From Lachnospiraceae bacterium (lineage in GTDB: Bacteria > Bacillota > Clostridia > Lachnospirales > Lachnospiraceae), in the NCBI GenBank assembly GCA_910575555.1, contig CAJTFX010000001.1, positions 291,488 to 355,487 of the forward strand: 64,000 nt of DNA, in the 5' to 3' direction. The notes beneath the pieces are model-generated. The model saw only the letters and a program-made list of their open reading frames with translations. It did not search any database and was not told where the DNA came from. This document shows positions 62,345 through 64,000 of this stretch, one piece after another. The first letter of the stretch is position 1. Every line of letters starts with the position of its first letter. The translations under genes were made by a program, and so were the position numbers.

Positions 62345-63859
62345 TCAGTATTTCTTCATCTCCCGCAGGGAAGCCGGAGACACACCATAACACTGTTTAA
62401 ATTTCCGGTAGAAATAACTGGTATCCGGATACCCCACCTGTCTTGCAATATCATTGATTTTCATATTCGTGTTGAGTATCAGATCCTTTGCAATTCCATT
62501 TTTGGTATTACTTAAATACCGGGCAAAAGAACATCCCACTTCTTTCTGAAAAATCTGCCCCAGATAAGAAGCGTTCATATGGTATTTATACGCCAGGGTT
62601 TTCAGATTCATATCTTCCCTGTAATTGAGCTGCACATCGGCAATAATCTGGCGCACCACAGGAGTATACTGGGAATCCTCTTCATGCATACAGGCGATAA
62701 TTTCTGTAATTTCAGAGATAAACGCCGTCTTAATTCCATGGATATCCTCCGCCCGGAAAATCGTTTCAATCAGATCGGTCAGTTCCTGGAAATTACCGGA
62801 TTTAAGCTTGTATTCTTTTTTGATTTCTCCAAGCAGCACGGCCATTTTTACCGCCATCTGATACAGGGAACTTGCAGAAGCGTCCCTGCTGATTTTGTTG
62901 ATAAACAAATCTTCCATATAGCCCACCGCAGCGTCCGTTTCTTTTTTCAGGATAAACCTGCGGAGCTGATCCTCGTCCATATTTACGGACTCTGTTGTTC
63001 TGTCCTGAATCTGTCTCTGACTGATACAGGTTCCGTACCCTTCCAGAATCAGATACTTCTGCAGCTTCCGGGCCGCCCGGTAGCTTTCCGGAAGCTGGGC
63101 GATACTCTGAAATCCAGTTCCCATACAGATAAAAGTCATCACATTGAACTTGCTTTCCACCTGATTCTGAAGTTCTGAAAAATATTCCTGGGCCTGAGTT
63201 TCATCCGACGTATTGCCTGTTAAAACCATCAGCAGGCTGTCCGGGGGCAGATGAACGATTTTCAGATGCTCCGCCTGCTTCAGCTCCACAATCACATCCG
63301 TAATTTTTTTCTCTTTCAGGCCCTCCATGTTCCATTTCATCAAAGCGGCATAATACGTTCCGCGATCTGCAGAAATCCCAAGCATTTCCGCATACTGACG
63401 GGCCTCTTCCCCTTCTGTCTGGCCGTTTAAAAAATGCATCCACTGGGTTTTCTCATCAATATACTGAATTTTTTTCTTGTCCATTTCATCCAGCTTTTCC
63501 ACTGTCTCCCGAAGCTGCCGCTCTAATTCTTCTTCATCAATGGGCTTTAAAATATAATTTTCCACTTCCAGGCGGATGGCCTCTCTGGCATAGGCAAATT
63601 CATCATATCCGGTCAGAATAATAAAACGCACCTGCTCCTCCTTCTCCCTGATTCTTCGAAGAAGCTCCAATCCGTCCATTTCCGGCATACTGATATCTGT
63701 CACTACAATATGTACAGGCTCTTTTTCCCACATTTCCAATGCTTCTGCGCCGTCATGGGCCATATGCACCACCTGAAGGCCCAAAGACTCCCAATCCAGA
63801 ATGTTTCGAATCCCCTGCAAAATCAATTCCTCATCTTCCACAATCATTACTTTTTTCAT
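62345..63859 (-). CDS. Response regulator, YesN type (receiver plus AraC HTH)
   Basis: A 504-residue regulator. Residues 1-120 are a receiver domain (VMIVEDEELILQGIRNIL; phospho-acceptor Asp in VVTDISMPEMDG; Lys in YILKPI), a middle region of about 270 residues follows, and the C-terminal 100 residues are an AraC-type DNA-binding domain (MNASYLGQIFQKEVGCSFAR; DIARQVGYPDTSYFYRKFKQ; GVSPASLREM). YesN regulators usually pair with a YesM-type membrane histidine kinase and control an adjacent LplB/YtcP-type transporter, which fits the operon ending at 61450. No kinase lies in the window. ATG 63859 follows GGAGGAG. Confidence 0.92.
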   Translation of the reverse strand: MKKVMIVEDEELILQGIRNILDWESLGLQVVHMAHDGAEALEMWEKEPVHIVVTDISMPEMDGLELLRRIREKEEQVRFIILTGYDEFAYAREAIRLEVENYILKPIDEEELERQLRETVEKLDEMDKKKIQYIDEKTQWMHFLNGQTEGEEARQYAEMLGISADRGTYYAALMKWNMEGLKEKKITDVIVELKQAEHLKIVHLPPDSLLMVLTGNTSDETQAQEYFSELQNQVESKFNVMTFICMGTGFQSIAQLPESYRAARKLQKYLILEGYGTCISQRQIQDRTTESVNMDEDQLRRFILKKETDAAVGYMEDLFINKISRDASASSLYQMAVKMAVLLGEIKKEYKLKSGNFQELTDLIETIFRAEDIHGIKTAFISEITEIIACMHEEDSQYTPVVRQIIADVQLNYREDMNLKTLAYKYHMNASYLGQIFQKEVGCSFARYLSNTKNGIAKDLILNTNMKINDIARQVGYPDTSYFYRKFKQCYGVSPASLREMKKY

Positions 63860-63972
63860 ATTATTCTCCTCCAATTGTCCAATGGTAGTGTCAAATCCTA
63901 CCTGATTTTTTGTTACTCAAACCTTGATTTTATGGGAGTTTGCAAATAAAAGAGCATTGACCTCCCTTTTTA

Positions 63973-63981
63973 TGGTATAAT
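63973..63981 (+). promoter_or_regulatory. Possible extended -10 promoter at the window edge
   Basis: TGG followed by TATAAT reads as an extended -10 element on the plus strand; a TTGACC lies only 13 bp upstream. It would drive a gene beyond the window. Confidence 0.3.
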
Positions 63982-64000
63982 GTCAATCGCCAAACCAACA

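Overview
The window reads as chromosomal DNA of a spore-forming, Gram-positive anaerobe of the class Clostridia, most likely a gut Lachnospiraceae. Evidence: a dcw division cluster running into spoIIGA-sigE, sigG beside it, a Spo0E-like protein, a DUF1540 protein and a DUF4364 protein, strong AAGGAGG ribosome binding sites, frequent TTG/GTG starts, and several ABC-fed sugar utilisation operons. No transposase, phage gene, rRNA, tRNA or CRISPR array was seen.

Layout. (1) 1-7497, minus: a raffinose/sucrose-type operon (LacI regulator, MsmEFG-like transporter, amylosucrase-family GH13_4 enzyme, GH36 alpha-galactosidase cut by the window edge). (2) 7531-12066: argS, a DapF homologue with Ser at both catalytic Cys positions, an AraC regulator and a coiled-coil protein. 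(3) 12400-29516: sigG (plus), a beta-CASP metallo-hydrolase, then on the minus strand the dcw cluster mraZ-rsmH-ftsL-pbp-spoVD-mraY-murD-ftsW-divIB-ftsZ, followed by spoIIGA-sigE. (4) 29850-36042: soluble chemoreceptor, Spo0E-like peptide, phospholipase C-like protein, DUF1540, thrS, SEC-C protein and a probable small RNA. (5) 36442-46977: MFS/spermidine-synthase fusion, secreted GH5, prmC-prfA, yqhQ, rpmE, rho, malic enzyme, radical SAM protein, DUF4364. (6) 47258-49969: a large secreted leucine-rich-repeat protein. (7) 50276-63859: an eight-gene operon for a mannose-containing glycan (LplB/YtcP/solute-binding importer, CutC, an 897-residue transglutaminase-fold protein, DUF4432, lyxose/mannose isomerase, beta-mannosidase) closed by a strong terminator; a type II toxin-antitoxin pair lies opposite, between it and a YesN-like response regulator.

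System candidates. The most interesting is the 50-61 kb operon: it would import an oligosaccharide or glycoconjugate, trim beta-mannose, isomerise mannose to fructose, and also make a large cytoplasmic protein combining an intact transglutaminase triad, a degenerate second transglutaminase-like domain and a thioredoxin-like C-terminus. A role in freeing glycans from amino acids or peptides is an inference only.

Non-coding DNA is rich in palindromic repeats of at least five kinds: 44-bp hairpin units with a G-tract (beside sigG and sigE), nested 175-180 bp inverted-repeat elements (between spoIIGA and ftsZ), a 42-bp perfect palindrome with an interrupted sibling, a 91-bp hairpin element, and a roughly 70-bp two-hairpin repeat near thrS and at 50.2 kb. 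Regulatory sequences visible include a spoIIG-type promoter with a 21-bp spacer and Spo0A-box-like sites, a MraZ repeat operator, and several sigma-A promoters and intrinsic terminators.
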